DNA of 64,000 nucleotides from Bacteroidales bacterium UBA5072 (lineage in GTDB: Bacteria; Bacteroidota; Bacteroidia; Bacteroidales; UBA10428): NCBI GenBank assembly GCA_002415855.1, contig DIAS01000162.1:1-64000 (forward strand). The letters are read 5' to 3'. Made by a program: the position numbers and the translations under genes. Of the stretch, positions 44,087 through 53,563 are shown one piece after another; the stretch's first letter is position 1, and every line of letters begins with the position of its first letter. The notes beneath the pieces are model-generated. The model did not search any database and was not told the origin of the DNA. It was given only the letters and a program-made list of their open reading frames with translations.

Positions 44087-47000
44087 ATGAAGACATTGTA
44101 TGCCCATTGCAGGCTTATCCTTGTTTTTGTCAGTGTCTTATTCATGTTGTTCTCGCACAAAGCCCTGGGAGGTGAGTTCGTGATCATGAACCAGACCTTC
44201 ACCTATACAGTAAATGCCAATGCCTTCGCCTGTCATGTTTCTCCACCGTTTGACAATTCAATTCCAGCAAACTGGTTATCTCCGGAGAATTACTGGACCG
44301 GAAGTATTCATGCCTATTATGAAGTTATCAGCGTTCCCACAAGTGAACCCTTCGGGTTTCAGATGGGTATTTTTCAATATATGCCCAGCCAGGCGCAATG
44401 GGATGGGGTTAACTTTTATGAAACCTGTTCCTATGCCGTCCCCGAACTCCGGGGTGTCGGAGATGTGTTGGAATATAACTACGGCTCCCCCTCAAGCTGG
44501 TGGCAACACTGGAATGGCGCTGTCGATTTCTCCAGGGTCTACGATTTTGAAAGTGTAGGACCAGTCATTTACAGTCTTGTACCAGGAGCCAGTGGTGCCT
44601 TGAGCACCACTGCCGGAGGAGGTGATGATGCAGCCTGGGCGATTCGCTATAACTGGTTTCCCTGTACCATACGGGTTATTATCGTTGCAGTGTCAGCAGG
44701 ATCACAGTTTTCAGGTTGGGCAAATTATGTTAACGGAGGTCCCTGTACACCTGTCGCACAGGCAACTCCATCCTATGCGATTGACTATGCCAATGAAACC
44801 ACGACCTCGGTTGTTCCGAGCACGGATGAGTATTCCGGCAATGCCGACATGTCGGGAGCTGTTAGCGGAACCGGACAAAAGCTGGCCCTTACTCCCGGTC
44901 AGACGGTTTATTTCCGGACCAAACAACTGGATGAATGTCACCTTGCCTCTAACATACAGACGCTTGTTGTGCCCCAGCGGCCATCTGCGCCATCCTTTTC
45001 AGTTGATTATATTTATGAAACCACTGTGGAGGCAGTGAGCAGTAACGTGGAATATTCCACCAGCCCCGGTATGACTTCCACCTCAACCGGAACTGGAGCG
45101 ACTGTTGCGCTAACACCCGGTCAGGATATGTACTTCAGGATAAAAGCAACCGGATCTGCATTTGCCAGTCTGAATTTCGTTCTGGATGTGCCGGAAAGGC
45201 CTGCTGCACCGGCCGGATATACCATTGATTTTCTCAACGAAAGAACCGTGGAGAACGTGGGTTCCAACATAGCCTATTCTACTTCCCCGGTTTATTTAAA
45301 TCCCGTAAGTGGTTCGGATATTACGGTGTCCGTAACTCCAGGTCAGGATCTGTACTTTTGGGTGAAGGGTTCTGCCTCGGTATTCAAATCCGCCACCTAC
45401 CGGCTGATCGTTCCGGCCCGGCCGGCAGCTCCATCCATTGCCATTAACTTCATCACCGAGGTCACCTCGGTCATTTCATCAACCCAGGAATGGTCCACCA
45501 GCGCCGTCATGGCATTACCCGTTGCAGGTACCAACTCCGGGGTACCTGTAACTCCGGGAATTGACCTGTATATCAGGAACCTTGCAACTGTGAATGCATT
45601 CAAATCCTCCATACAAACCCTTGATGTTCCTGATCGTCCGGCTGCCCCGGCATACCAGATCAACTACACTACGGAAAGGACTGTGCAGGTTGTCCCGTCT
45701 TCTGATGAATACTCGCTCAATCCCGACATGTCCGCGGCTTCATCGGGTTCAGGTGTTGCTCTGACCTTGACGCCGGGCACAGATGTTTATTTCCGGACCA
45801 AAGCATCTCTGGGTTCTTTCATTTCCGGTATTCAGCACCTGACTGTTGGCCTTCGGCCTGCATCTCCCGAATTTCAGATCAATTATGTGAATGAAACCAC
45901 CGCGGAAAACGTAAGCAATACTATTGAATATTCTACTGCAGCGAATATGGCTTCCGCCATGACCGGAACCGGAATTCCTGTGACCCTGACACCCGGACAA
46001 GACATGTATTTCAGGGTGAAAGCCTCAGCTACTGCATTTGCCAGTCTCAATTTCGTTCTGGATGTGCCGGAAAGGCCTGCTGCACCAGCCGGGTATACAG
46101 TTGATTTCATCAACGAAACGACGGTGGAAAATGTGAGTACTGCCCTTGCTTATTCCACATCCCCTGCTTATTTGAATCCTTTAAGCGGAACCGGCAACAA
46201 GGTCCCGGTGACACCCGGTCAGGACCTGTATTTCTGGATAAAAGGGTCAATAGGTGTATTCAATTCTTCCACGTTTCGGCTGGCTGTGCCGAACCGGCCT
46301 GCTGCGCCTGCCATAGCCATTAACTTCACCACCGAAGTCACCTCGGCTATTTCATCAACCCAGGAATGGTCCACCAATCCTTCTATGGTTTCAGCCTTTC
46401 CGGGTACCAATACAGGGATACCGGTCACCCCGGGTATGGACCTGTATATAAGGAACATGGCCACTGCGGGAACATTCAGATCTTCAGTACAAACCCTTGA
46501 TGTTCCTGACCGGCCATCGGTCCCGGCCTACCAGATCAATTATGCCACGGAAAGGACCTCCCAGCTTATTCCTGCAGCAGATGAATATTCTTATTATTCC
46601 GACATGTCCTTTGCTACTTCCGGAACCGGCGTGGCATTGTCCCTTATTCCTGGTACGGATGTATATTTCAGAACGAAGGCCTCAATCAACTCCTTCATTT
46701 CCGGCATACAGCACCTGACGGTAGGTCTGCGGCCCGCATCTCCGGAGTTTCATATCAACTATGTCAATGAAACGACGTCGGAAAACATAAACAATACCAT
46801 TGAATATTCTCCTGCAGCGGATATGGCTTCCGCCCTCACCGGAACCGGAGTGCCTGTGACGCTGACACCCGGCCAGATCATGTATTTCAGGGTGAAAGCT
46901 ACCGCATCTTCCTTTGCCAGCCTCAACCATCTATTGAATGTACCAGCACGACCGGCGGCTCCTCCTGGATACACCATTGATTATATCAATGAAAGAACCA

Positions 47001-48349
47001 TAGAAGAGGTCAACACTGACATAACTTTTTCAACCTCCCCGACATACTCAAACCCGGTGAGCGGTACCGGTTCAAGGGTCACCGTAACGCCAGGTCAGGA
47101 CCTGTATTTCTGGATAAAAGGTTCAACAGGCGTATTCAACTCTTCCACCTTCCGGCTGATTGTGCCGAACCGTCCGGTTGCTCCCGCAGTAACCATTGAT
47201 TTTACCCGGGAAGTTACCTCGACAATTTCATCAGCCGAGGAATGGTCAACCAGTCCAACCCTGGCTACGGCGATAACAGGCACCAATACCGGCATACCGG
47301 TTACCCCGGGTACCGATCTTTATATCAGGAACCTGGCGACAGCCAATGCTTTCAAGTCTTTGACCCAAAATCTGAATGTCCCTGACCGGCCGGCTACCCC
47401 GAGCTACCAGATCAATTACGTCACGGAGAAAACGTCAAAAGCCGTTCCCATAACGGATGAATACTCCAGGTACCCGGATATGTCATCTGCTTCATCGGGA
47501 ACAGGTATTGCTTTGTCCCTTACGCCAGGTACAGATCTGTTTTTCAGGACCAAAGCTTCTGCGAGTTCTTTCATTTCTGAAATTCAGTATCTGTCTGTCG
47601 GCTTCCGTCCTGCTCCGCCAGCGTTCCAGATCAACTTCGAAAACATAACCACCCTTGAAAACGTGAATAACACTATTGAGTATTCTTCCTCATCCGATAT
47701 GGCATCTGCCACAACAGGCAAGGGCGTTCCTGTCAGCCTGTCACCCGGTCATGATATGTATTTCAGGATCAAAGCAACCGGATCTGCCTTTGCCAGCCTG
47801 AACTTTCCTTTGTTGGTACCGGCTGCTCCAATACTCGTTTATACCGGGAATGACACCACAACATCCGGAACAATAACCGTGCAGGCAGTATTAGAGGAAA
47901 CCATGACCGGTTTTGATCTGACGGATTTATCGGTCATCAATGGTACCGCACAAAACATCCGGGAAAATAACACATTCGACGTTATTGCCGGGGAAAGGGG
48001 CCTCGTCACGGTGAACATTCTCAGCAATGCATTTGGAGGAGCCAGTTTCCCTTCGAATGCCGTAACGGTATTTTACAACAAGAACGCAACAGGAATTTCC
48101 CTTTCTGAAGAAAGTCAGTTTATTGTATATCCAAATCCCAGCCACGACGGGATCATACACATTAAGGCCGAAAACGGGCTGCCTTTTACAGTTGAAGTCT
48201 ACTCGAATGAGGGCGCCTTGGTGAAAATCTGGGACATGAATGGAGGGAAAGACCAAATCATCAACCTGCAGGCACTGGCTAAGGGAATCTACTTCCTTAA
48301 GATCAATGCCCGTGGAAAAACTTTTATAAAAAAGGCAGTACTGGAGTAA
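44087..48349 (+). CDS. T9SS array protein, member 6 (one N-domain, fourteen modules)
   Basis: 1420 residues, the largest member. Signal peptide (RLILVFVSVLFMLFSHKALG). Shared N-terminal domain about 25-215 (NWLSPENYWTGSIHAYYEV, SSWWQHWNGAVDFSRVYDF, FSGWANYV). Fourteen modules of about 72 residues follow (pattern INY/DF..E.T...EYS...G(T/S)G..V.LTPGxDxYFRxKA..F.S....L.VP.RP). They are ordered C-D then three times A-B-C-D. The Ig-like domain (YTGNDTTTSGTI...LSVINGTAQNI) and a T9SS tail (VYPNPSHDGIIHIKA...GIYFLKINARG) close the protein. The repeat layout suggests an elongated surface fibre or spacer carrying the N-domain away from the cell. Function unknown. Confidence 0.83.
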   Translation: MKTLYAHCRLILVFVSVLFMLFSHKALGGEFVIMNQTFTYTVNANAFACHVSPPFDNSIPANWLSPENYWTGSIHAYYEVISVPTSEPFGFQMGIFQYMPSQAQWDGVNFYETCSYAVPELRGVGDVLEYNYGSPSSWWQHWNGAVDFSRVYDFESVGPVIYSLVPGASGALSTTAGGGDDAAWAIRYNWFPCTIRVIIVAVSAGSQFSGWANYVNGGPCTPVAQATPSYAIDYANETTTSVVPSTDEYSGNADMSGAVSGTGQKLALTPGQTVYFRTKQLDECHLASNIQTLVVPQRPSAPSFSVDYIYETTVEAVSSNVEYSTSPGMTSTSTGTGATVALTPGQDMYFRIKATGSAFASLNFVLDVPERPAAPAGYTIDFLNERTVENVGSNIAYSTSPVYLNPVSGSDITVSVTPGQDLYFWVKGSASVFKSATYRLIVPARPAAPSIAINFITEVTSVISSTQEWSTSAVMALPVAGTNSGVPVTPGIDLYIRNLATVNAFKSSIQTLDVPDRPAAPAYQINYTTERTVQVVPSSDEYSLNPDMSAASSGSGVALTLTPGTDVYFRTKASLGSFISGIQHLTVGLRPASPEFQINYVNETTAENVSNTIEYSTAANMASAMTGTGIPVTLTPGQDMYFRVKASATAFASLNFVLDVPERPAAPAGYTVDFINETTVENVSTALAYSTSPAYLNPLSGTGNKVPVTPGQDLYFWIKGSIGVFNSSTFRLAVPNRPAAPAIAINFTTEVTSAISSTQEWSTNPSMVSAFPGTNTGIPVTPGMDLYIRNMATAGTFRSSVQTLDVPDRPSVPAYQINYATERTSQLIPAADEYSYYSDMSFATSGTGVALSLIPGTDVYFRTKASINSFISGIQHLTVGLRPASPEFHINYVNETTSENINNTIEYSPAADMASALTGTGVPVTLTPGQIMYFRVKATASSFASLNHLLNVPARPAAPPGYTIDYINERTIEEVNTDITFSTSPTYSNPVSGTGSRVTVTPGQDLYFWIKGSTGVFNSSTFRLIVPNRPVAPAVTIDFTREVTSTISSAEEWSTSPTLATAITGTNTGIPVTPGTDLYIRNLATANAFKSLTQNLNVPDRPATPSYQINYVTEKTSKAVPITDEYSRYPDMSSASSGTGIALSLTPGTDLFFRTKASASSFISEIQYLSVGFRPAPPAFQINFENITTLENVNNTIEYSSSSDMASATTGKGVPVSLSPGHDMYFRIKATGSAFASLNFPLLVPAAPILVYTGNDTTTSGTITVQAVLEETMTGFDLTDLSVINGTAQNIRENNTFDVIAGERGLVTVNILSNAFGGASFPSNAVTVFYNKNATGISLSEESQFIVYPNPSHDGIIHIKAENGLPFTVEVYSNEGALVKIWDMNGGKDQIINLQALAKGIYFLKINARGKTFIKKAVLE
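45200..47826 (+). repeat. 876-nt higher-order repeat, three copies
   Basis: Equivalent codons start at 45200, 46076 and 46952, an exact 876-nt (292-residue) period, and the third copy ends near 47826. Each copy encodes four distinct modules: A (YTIDFxNERTxExV...), B (INFxTEVTSxISSTQEWST), C (YQINYxTERTxxxVP...DEYS) and D (FQINYVNETTxENVxNTIEYS). Corresponding modules in different copies are much more alike than neighbours within a copy, so whole four-module blocks were duplicated. Confidence 0.9.
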
Positions 48350-48366
48350 TATGAGGCGGAGCGTTG

Positions 48367-49377
48367 CTAGCAGCCGGTGATTAACCGGCTGTTCTTCTTG
48401 AAAATCAGCTTAAATGGTACAAGAAGCAATATGCTGAATGCAACGATCAGCATAAATGAAAAAATCAGGCCCACGCCATTTGAATTAAGAAATCCATCGA
48501 CTGACAGTTTGACATAAGCATAGGATACCAGGATGATGGTATATTTATGGATGAAAAAGATCCCGAAACTGTATTTTGCTACCAGTCCCATGACCGTATC
48601 GAGTTTAACCGAGGAAATCTTGTAAAACATAAACAGGCACAAGAAGGTAAGCGGTAGTTTCTGCAGGTAGCTGAATCGCTCATCCACAAAACAGGCAGCA
48701 GTAAGGACAAGTAATGCAACCAGGAGGAGTACCCAGTTTCTGGTGAGGTAGCTGAAATATCGCTCGGCATAGTGCGAGGTATGCATACCCAGCAAATAAA
48801 CGGGCAAAAAGTATACAAAGGATTGCAAAGTATTGTCATTCATAGGCGGTCGATCCACAATCAAGGATATAATTATTAAACCCGGTATAATGGCGTACCA
48901 CGCAGGATGACGGTCGATATACCGAAGAATTGGTGAGATCAGGTAGAAAATGCTGATCATGGGAATAAACCAGAACTGCGGCAGGTGTGAGCCGGTAGCA
49001 TAAAAAAGGATAATTTTTACAAATACTGGTCTACTTTGAAAAGACGGGGTGTTGATCCAGCTGCTGTCAAGCCATTCTGGCCTGGTCAGCATCAAAAAGA
49101 TGGCCGGCACCGACATGATAATATAGGGAAGTATCACATTCTTGAACTTTTTGCCCAGGTACGATGCGTACGTGTATCTGTCGAGCAGGTACTGGAACAG
49201 ATAGCCCGAAATGAAGATAAACAGCATGGAGCTGTTTGAAAGCAATATCCTGAGCACATTGAACTCACCGGGACTTGAATCCGCTATTAAATAAATGGTA
49301 TGTACTGCTACGATCAGCAGCATCGCAAATCCCCTGAAATTGTTAATATAATTAAGATAGGACCTTTCTTTCAACAC
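48367..49377 (-). CDS. Acyltransferase family 3 membrane protein
   Basis: 336 residues with about 10 transmembrane segments. The N-terminus has the acyltransferase-3 (OafA/NodX/YrhL type) signature NNFRGFAMLLIVAVHTIYL, with the expected Arg15 and His26. Such proteins transfer acetyl or other acyl groups to sugars of O-antigens and exopolysaccharides across the membrane. It is transcribed against the array gene before it, and its last codons form a hairpin (CAGCCGGT/ACCGGCTG, 48371-48391) that could serve as a terminator for both genes. Acceptor sugar unknown. Confidence 0.85.
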   Translation of the reverse strand: MLKERSYLNYINNFRGFAMLLIVAVHTIYLIADSSPGEFNVLRILLSNSSMLFIFISGYLFQYLLDRYTYASYLGKKFKNVILPYIIMSVPAIFLMLTRPEWLDSSWINTPSFQSRPVFVKIILFYATGSHLPQFWFIPMISIFYLISPILRYIDRHPAWYAIIPGLIIISLIVDRPPMNDNTLQSFVYFLPVYLLGMHTSHYAERYFSYLTRNWVLLLVALLVLTAACFVDERFSYLQKLPLTFLCLFMFYKISSVKLDTVMGLVAKYSFGIFFIHKYTIILVSYAYVKLSVDGFLNSNGVGLIFSFMLIVAFSILLLVPFKLIFKKNSRLITGC

Positions 49378-49450
49378 TTTAAGAATTTAGGGTTAGAGAA
49401 TCATAAAATTCATGCAGATCATTGTGCGCTGAAGCGGTGCGTGGTGCACA

Positions 49451-50371
49451 TTACCTTAAACGATCTCCAAAGCATAACTTATAAATATACCAGTTCATAA
49501 AACGGCTGAATAACGGAAGTTTCATCAGAAATCCGGTGAATTTCATGTACCCCGGATTTGGATAGGCTGTTGTGATCTCAACATTGGGATACTGATTGAC
49601 AAAAAATTGTATACCGGTAATCCTCACATATTCGACTGCCAGCCTGGTCACAATGTTATTCTTAACATTCCTTTCACGAATGAGGCTTAAGCGATATTTA
49701 TAAACATTGTTGATCATATCATCAATCAGCCTGTTGGTGGACTGATTGGGAGATATTCTGTAATAGGCCAGCTCCTGGTCAATGTAAAGCATCAGGGAGT
49801 TTTCCGTCAGCCGCCTCCAGAAATCGAGGTCTGCAATAGGATGCAAGGGCACATTGAAACCATTCAGTTTTAGCCCAAGTTCGCGGTTAAATACAACGCC
49901 CGGGAAAGGTGAGAGCTGCCTGAAATAGAAGTACGTAGGCTTTACAGGAATAAAAACATCCGTGAGGCGGGTCAATTGATTTGCCTCAGGCCATTCCTCC
50001 GACCCCACATGATTGTTAACAGCAAACCCGCCAACTTTGCTCTTAAACCGGGTCAGGATCTCCCGGGTAAGCTCAACAAACTGGCAATGCAGGTAATCAT
50101 CGTCATGAAGAATGGTAATCCAGGGCGTTTTAGTAAACCTGATGCAATTGTTGAAATTCTCATCCTGGGGTACGGTTTCAGCAGTTTTAATATACGCAAT
50201 CAATGGACTATTGTAGCTATCAATGATAGCCTTGAACTCATCGTGAGGAGAATTGTTGTCAACAACCAGAATCTTGCATTTTACGGTTTGATTCAAAGCG
50301 CTTTCAATCGCTTTTCTGAAATACTCCGTTCGCTTATAAACAGGCAAAGCAATCGTTAGGGTATCTACCAT
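49451..50371 (-). CDS. GT2 family glycosyltransferase
   Basis: 306 residues, GT-A fold inverting glycosyltransferase of family 2. N-terminal TIALPVYKRTEYFRKAIESA, nucleotide-binding ILVVDNNS, and a metal-binding ILHDDDY (DxD-like) at about residues 92-98. HPIADLDFWRRL near the middle is typical of the acceptor side. The C-terminal part is not clearly membrane-spanning. It would transfer one sugar to a lipid-linked precursor. It lies behind the acyltransferase on the same strand (73-nt gap), so they may be cotranscribed. Confidence 0.87.
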   Translation of the reverse strand: MVDTLTIALPVYKRTEYFRKAIESALNQTVKCKILVVDNNSPHDEFKAIIDSYNSPLIAYIKTAETVPQDENFNNCIRFTKTPWITILHDDDYLHCQFVELTREILTRFKSKVGGFAVNNHVGSEEWPEANQLTRLTDVFIPVKPTYFYFRQLSPFPGVVFNRELGLKLNGFNVPLHPIADLDFWRRLTENSLMLYIDQELAYYRISPNQSTNRLIDDMINNVYKYRLSLIRERNVKNNIVTRLAVEYVRITGIQFFVNQYPNVEITTAYPNPGYMKFTGFLMKLPLFSRFMNWYIYKLCFGDRLR

Positions 50372-50791
50372 GGACTTTAATTGTTTAAACCTTCAAAAGT
50401 AACTAAAAACAAATTGCCGTGAAAATCGCACCTTTGTTATACCAGCTAAACCACAATGATTTATGAGCAGTTGAGAACCAAAAATCCTCTGTTTATAACC
50501 CGGTGTCAGCATTTTATCAAAATTGGCAATCAACTTAAAAAACACTATGAATTATGGCTTTATTGGTGTTGCAGCTTCTTCATGCTATTACGAGATGTCA
50601 ATTTGAATGGTTACGGTCATGGTGCGTTCACAGCATAGGATTAATTTTACAGGTGTAATAGCAGGAACAATTTTCAGTTATCCTCGTAAAGGTATTGCAT
50701 CATTTCGTGCAGGGATACTGGCTGAAATCTGACCGGAAGATGAGCTTAGCAGATTATCATCCAACTGAATAACCACATTTAATGACTTACC
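50372..50791. other. Intergenic region, no recognisable gene
   Basis: 420 nt between divergent glycosyltransferase genes. It holds a minus-strand -7 box at 50394-50401. A 60-codon open frame (50456-50638) has no recognisable features, an odd composition (YELWLYWCCSFFMLL) and no promoter, so I do not call it. No repeat or strong hairpin was found; a decayed gene cannot be excluded. Confidence 0.5.
50394..50401 (-). promoter_or_regulatory. -7 box of the GT2 gene at 49451-50371
   Basis: TACTTTTG on the minus strand, exact match to TAnnTTTG, about 23 nt before the start codon. No -33 TTTG at the usual distance. Confidence 0.45.
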
Positions 50792-51889
50792 ATGGAACCA
50801 AAAGTTTTAATTGTTCAACGTTTTTATTACAACTTCAGAGAGGGCTTTTATGATTACCTGTATGAAAGCAAGGTCAATTTCCGGCTCATTAATTCCACCT
50901 GTTCATTGGGCAGGGTCACCGTTCATAAGACGGCCAGGGAGAAGCCCTATATCAAACAGGTTCCCATGTTTACCTTGGGGCTTAATTATGTCATATTCCC
51001 ATTTCTCTTTTTCCACATCTGGTTCATAAATCCGGCATGGATCATTACCGAAGGGGGACAGAATACGTTCAATAACCTGCAGGTACTGTTATACCATTTC
51101 CTGACCCGGAAAAAATACATCATCTGGGACCTGGGGAAAGGGTATGATGAATTCCCGGATACCTTTTTGAGGAAGATTTATATGCGTTTTTACAAACTGA
51201 CGCTCAGAAAAGCATCCTGGATCTATACTTACAACTCTTCGGGTAAATTGTATTTTGAATCGCTGGGAATTGACGGCAACAAGGTCCTGGTTTTGAACAA
51301 TACGGTGGATACGCGGAAAATAAAGCTTTACCGTGAAAAATCAGCCGGCATGAGACCCGGTGAAACGGATCTTTCAAAGGAGGGGGACAGGATCAACCTG
51401 ATCTTTGTCGGGGCCCTCCTGCCATCCAAAAATATTGAAGACCTGAAGCCACTGATGGATTTACTGGGTGAAAAATATTTTCTGATCATGGTTGGTGACG
51501 GTGAGCCGGAATACAGGGCACGGTTGCATAAACTTTTTGAGCATACCCCGTGCAGGTTCGTCGGTTATAAGAAACTGGATGAAATCGCACCCTACTATAA
51601 TCTTGCCTCTTTTGCCGTTTTACCCGGTCTTGGGGGATTATCCATTAACCAGGCCCTGGCGTTTGGATTGCCTGTCATATGCCGGAGCGCAGATGGTGCA
51701 GAAAAAGATCTGATCCATGAAAATGAGACAGGTCACATCTATTCATCCTTGCAGGATGCAGCAGATTACATCAGGAGTCAAAGTCAGGAAGATTGGGAAC
51801 GCATGGGGCAATTGTCCCAAAAGCTTATTTATTCTGAGCATAGCCTGGAATCGATGACTGAGAAATTCCTTTCCAAAATTAAATCCTGA
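50792..51889 (+). CDS. GT4-type glycosyltransferase
   Basis: 365 residues, GT-B fold. VLIVQRFYYNFREGFYDYL at the N-terminus, NLIFVGALLPSKNIEDL starting the C-terminal Rossmann half, and the donor site LPGLGGLSINQALAFGLPVI. The two glutamates of the usual EX7E donor motif are absent here: the second is Gln in INQALA. This variant is common among family 4 enzymes of GlcNAc- or fucosamine-transfer type, so it need not mean loss of activity. First of three same-strand genes (next at 82 nt, then 13 nt). Confidence 0.82.
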   Translation: MEPKVLIVQRFYYNFREGFYDYLYESKVNFRLINSTCSLGRVTVHKTAREKPYIKQVPMFTLGLNYVIFPFLFFHIWFINPAWIITEGGQNTFNNLQVLLYHFLTRKKYIIWDLGKGYDEFPDTFLRKIYMRFYKLTLRKASWIYTYNSSGKLYFESLGIDGNKVLVLNNTVDTRKIKLYREKSAGMRPGETDLSKEGDRINLIFVGALLPSKNIEDLKPLMDLLGEKYFLIMVGDGEPEYRARLHKLFEHTPCRFVGYKKLDEIAPYYNLASFAVLPGLGGLSINQALAFGLPVICRSADGAEKDLIHENETGHIYSSLQDAADYIRSQSQEDWERMGQLSQKLIYSEHSLESMTEKFLSKIKS

Positions 51890-51971
51890 AATAGTTTATT
51901 TGCACTTCAAAATTAAGTATATTCATAGCAGCCAACCCGTGGCACAATAACCGGAACATGTCAAACAGTTA

Positions 51972-52991
51972 ATGAATTATTTTATGCTCAGGGGTTTTAT
52001 CTATCCATACACCGCCAGGGAAGGAGTTATTAAGAATCCATACATCAGCAATTTCATGAATGCCTTTGAAGGCAGGATTGAATTTGTCAACAGGAACAAC
52101 ACCTCGGTTTTAGGCTTGTTTGACATATTGAAGTATATGCATAAGATAGATATTCTCTTTGTGAACTGGCCGGAAGACATCCTTGAAAAACGGGGGGGCT
52201 TGCTGCAGATGATCTTCTATTTTTTTCTGATCCATTATTTAAGATTCAAAGGGATCCTGATCTTTCTGACCTTCCACAACAAAGAATCTCATAACAAGAT
52301 CAATATCCGGTTGAAGAATTTTTTACGGAATTTCACAGTCCGAAAGGCAGATTATATTATGACACATGCCCGTGAGGGCGTTAAGATGGTGGAAATGCTT
52401 GCCGGAGAAGGTAATGCGAGGATAGGGTTCTTTCATCATCCCGTATTGCCCGTCATTACTCTTCCGATTCCGGCTACCAAGAAATATGACCTGTTGATCT
52501 GGGGTATGGTTGCTCCCTACAAAGGGGTTGATCATTTCCTGGAATTCATCAAGGAAGAGAAGCTCGATCATTTGAAAATACTGATCGCCGGGAAGATATC
52601 CGGAGAGGAATATCGCAGCAAGATCTTAGCCTACAGCACATCGCAGATCGAGATCATGGATAAATTTATATCCACGCAACAACTGGAGGATTTTATCGTG
52701 CAAAGCCGGGCCGTATTGTTTACTTATTTGGGAAAAAGCATATTAAGCAGCGGTGCTTTGATGGACACCCTGCGTTATGGGCCCTTGATTATCGGACCGA
52801 ATTACGGGTCTTTTAAGGATCTTCATGAAGAAGGGCTAATAGAGGTGTACGATGATTATGCCCATTTAAAAGTACTTTTAAACAATCTGGACAGGCGACC
52901 TGACAGGAACAGAACGGAGAAATTCATTGCTGAACATTCCTGGAGCAGGTTTGGCGCTGATGTTTATAATTTCATTGCATTGAACCCCTAA
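51972..52991 (+). CDS. GT-B glycosyltransferase-like protein
   Basis: 339 residues with a GT-B layout but weak family signatures. N-terminal half with YMHKIDILFVNWPEDIL and GILIFLTFHNKESHN. C-terminal half starts YDLLIWGMVAPYKGVDHFLEF, with ILIAGKISGEEYRSK and VLFTYLGKSILSSGALMDTLRYGPLII at the position of the donor site. The SxGALMDTL block replaces the common ExxGxxxxEA, so family 4 membership is uncertain. Role inferred from its neighbours: addition of a sugar to the surface glycan. It is followed 13 nt later by an acyltransferase gene. Confidence 0.72.
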   Translation: MNYFMLRGFIYPYTAREGVIKNPYISNFMNAFEGRIEFVNRNNTSVLGLFDILKYMHKIDILFVNWPEDILEKRGGLLQMIFYFFLIHYLRFKGILIFLTFHNKESHNKINIRLKNFLRNFTVRKADYIMTHAREGVKMVEMLAGEGNARIGFFHHPVLPVITLPIPATKKYDLLIWGMVAPYKGVDHFLEFIKEEKLDHLKILIAGKISGEEYRSKILAYSTSQIEIMDKFISTQQLEDFIVQSRAVLFTYLGKSILSSGALMDTLRYGPLIIGPNYGSFKDLHEEGLIEVYDDYAHLKVLLNNLDRRPDRNRTEKFIAEHSWSRFGADVYNFIALNP

Positions 52992-53004
52992 ATTAAATAG
53001 GACT

Positions 53005-53541
53005 ATGCGGAAGGCAATCGTGAAGATCCGGGACTTATTGCTTGCAAAAATCATCTGGCGCAGGCATGCTATCGGGAAAGGCTTTCATGCCGGGGCCCGG
53101 GTGCATTTGTGGAGCAAACATACCCTGGTAATCGGCAAGAATTTTTACATCGGCAGAGACTCCCTGATCGAGTGTGACGCCATCATTGGGGATGATGTCA
53201 TTTTTGCAAACCGGGTAGCGCTGATCGGTAGATACGATCATAATTACCAACAGATTGGCGTACCGGTCAGAAGGGCTTCACAGATCAGGGATCCTGGTTA
53301 TGCCTGGAAAGGACTGAATATGAAGGTTGTGATCGGTGACGATGTGTGGATCGGTTATGGAACGATCGTGTTAAGCGGCGTAACCATCGGCAACGGCAGT
53401 ATCATTGCAGCCGGTTCGGTGGTTACCAAAGATGTGGAACCCTATAGTATTTATGCGGGATCTCCTGCAAAAAAAATAACAAACCGGTTTGACTCCGAAG
53501 AGGATACGCGAAAGCACATTTCCCTTTACTATCAGAAATAA
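53005..53541 (+). CDS. Hexapeptide-repeat acyltransferase
   Basis: 178 residues of the left-handed beta-helix (LbH) acetyltransferase family. Hexapeptide-type repeats run through the protein (IGRDSLIECDAIIGDDVIFANRVALIG, and later VVIGDDVWIGYGTIVLSGVTIG, NGSIIAAGSVVTKDV), and it ends with the common PYSIYAGSPAKKI motif. The likely role is O- or N-acetylation of a sugar, with acetyl-CoA. It ends the three-gene unit starting at 50792 and converges with the GT2 gene at 53564. Confidence 0.87.
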   Translation: MRKAIVKIRDLLLAKIIWRRHAIGKGFHAGARVHLWSKHTLVIGKNFYIGRDSLIECDAIIGDDVIFANRVALIGRYDHNYQQIGVPVRRASQIRDPGYAWKGLNMKVVIGDDVWIGYGTIVLSGVTIGNGSIIAAGSVVTKDVEPYSIYAGSPAKKITNRFDSEEDTRKHISLYYQK

Positions 53542-53563
53542 GCAGACTCAGCAGGTGCCTGGC

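Noticed and set aside
50456..50638. 60-codon open frame in the 420-nt gap
   Set aside because: No homology I recognise, no promoter, unusual composition; likely chance.
50792..51889. Loss of activity from missing EX7E glutamates
   Set aside because: The GGxxINQAxAxGLPV variant is frequent in GT4 enzymes; absence alone does not show inactivity.
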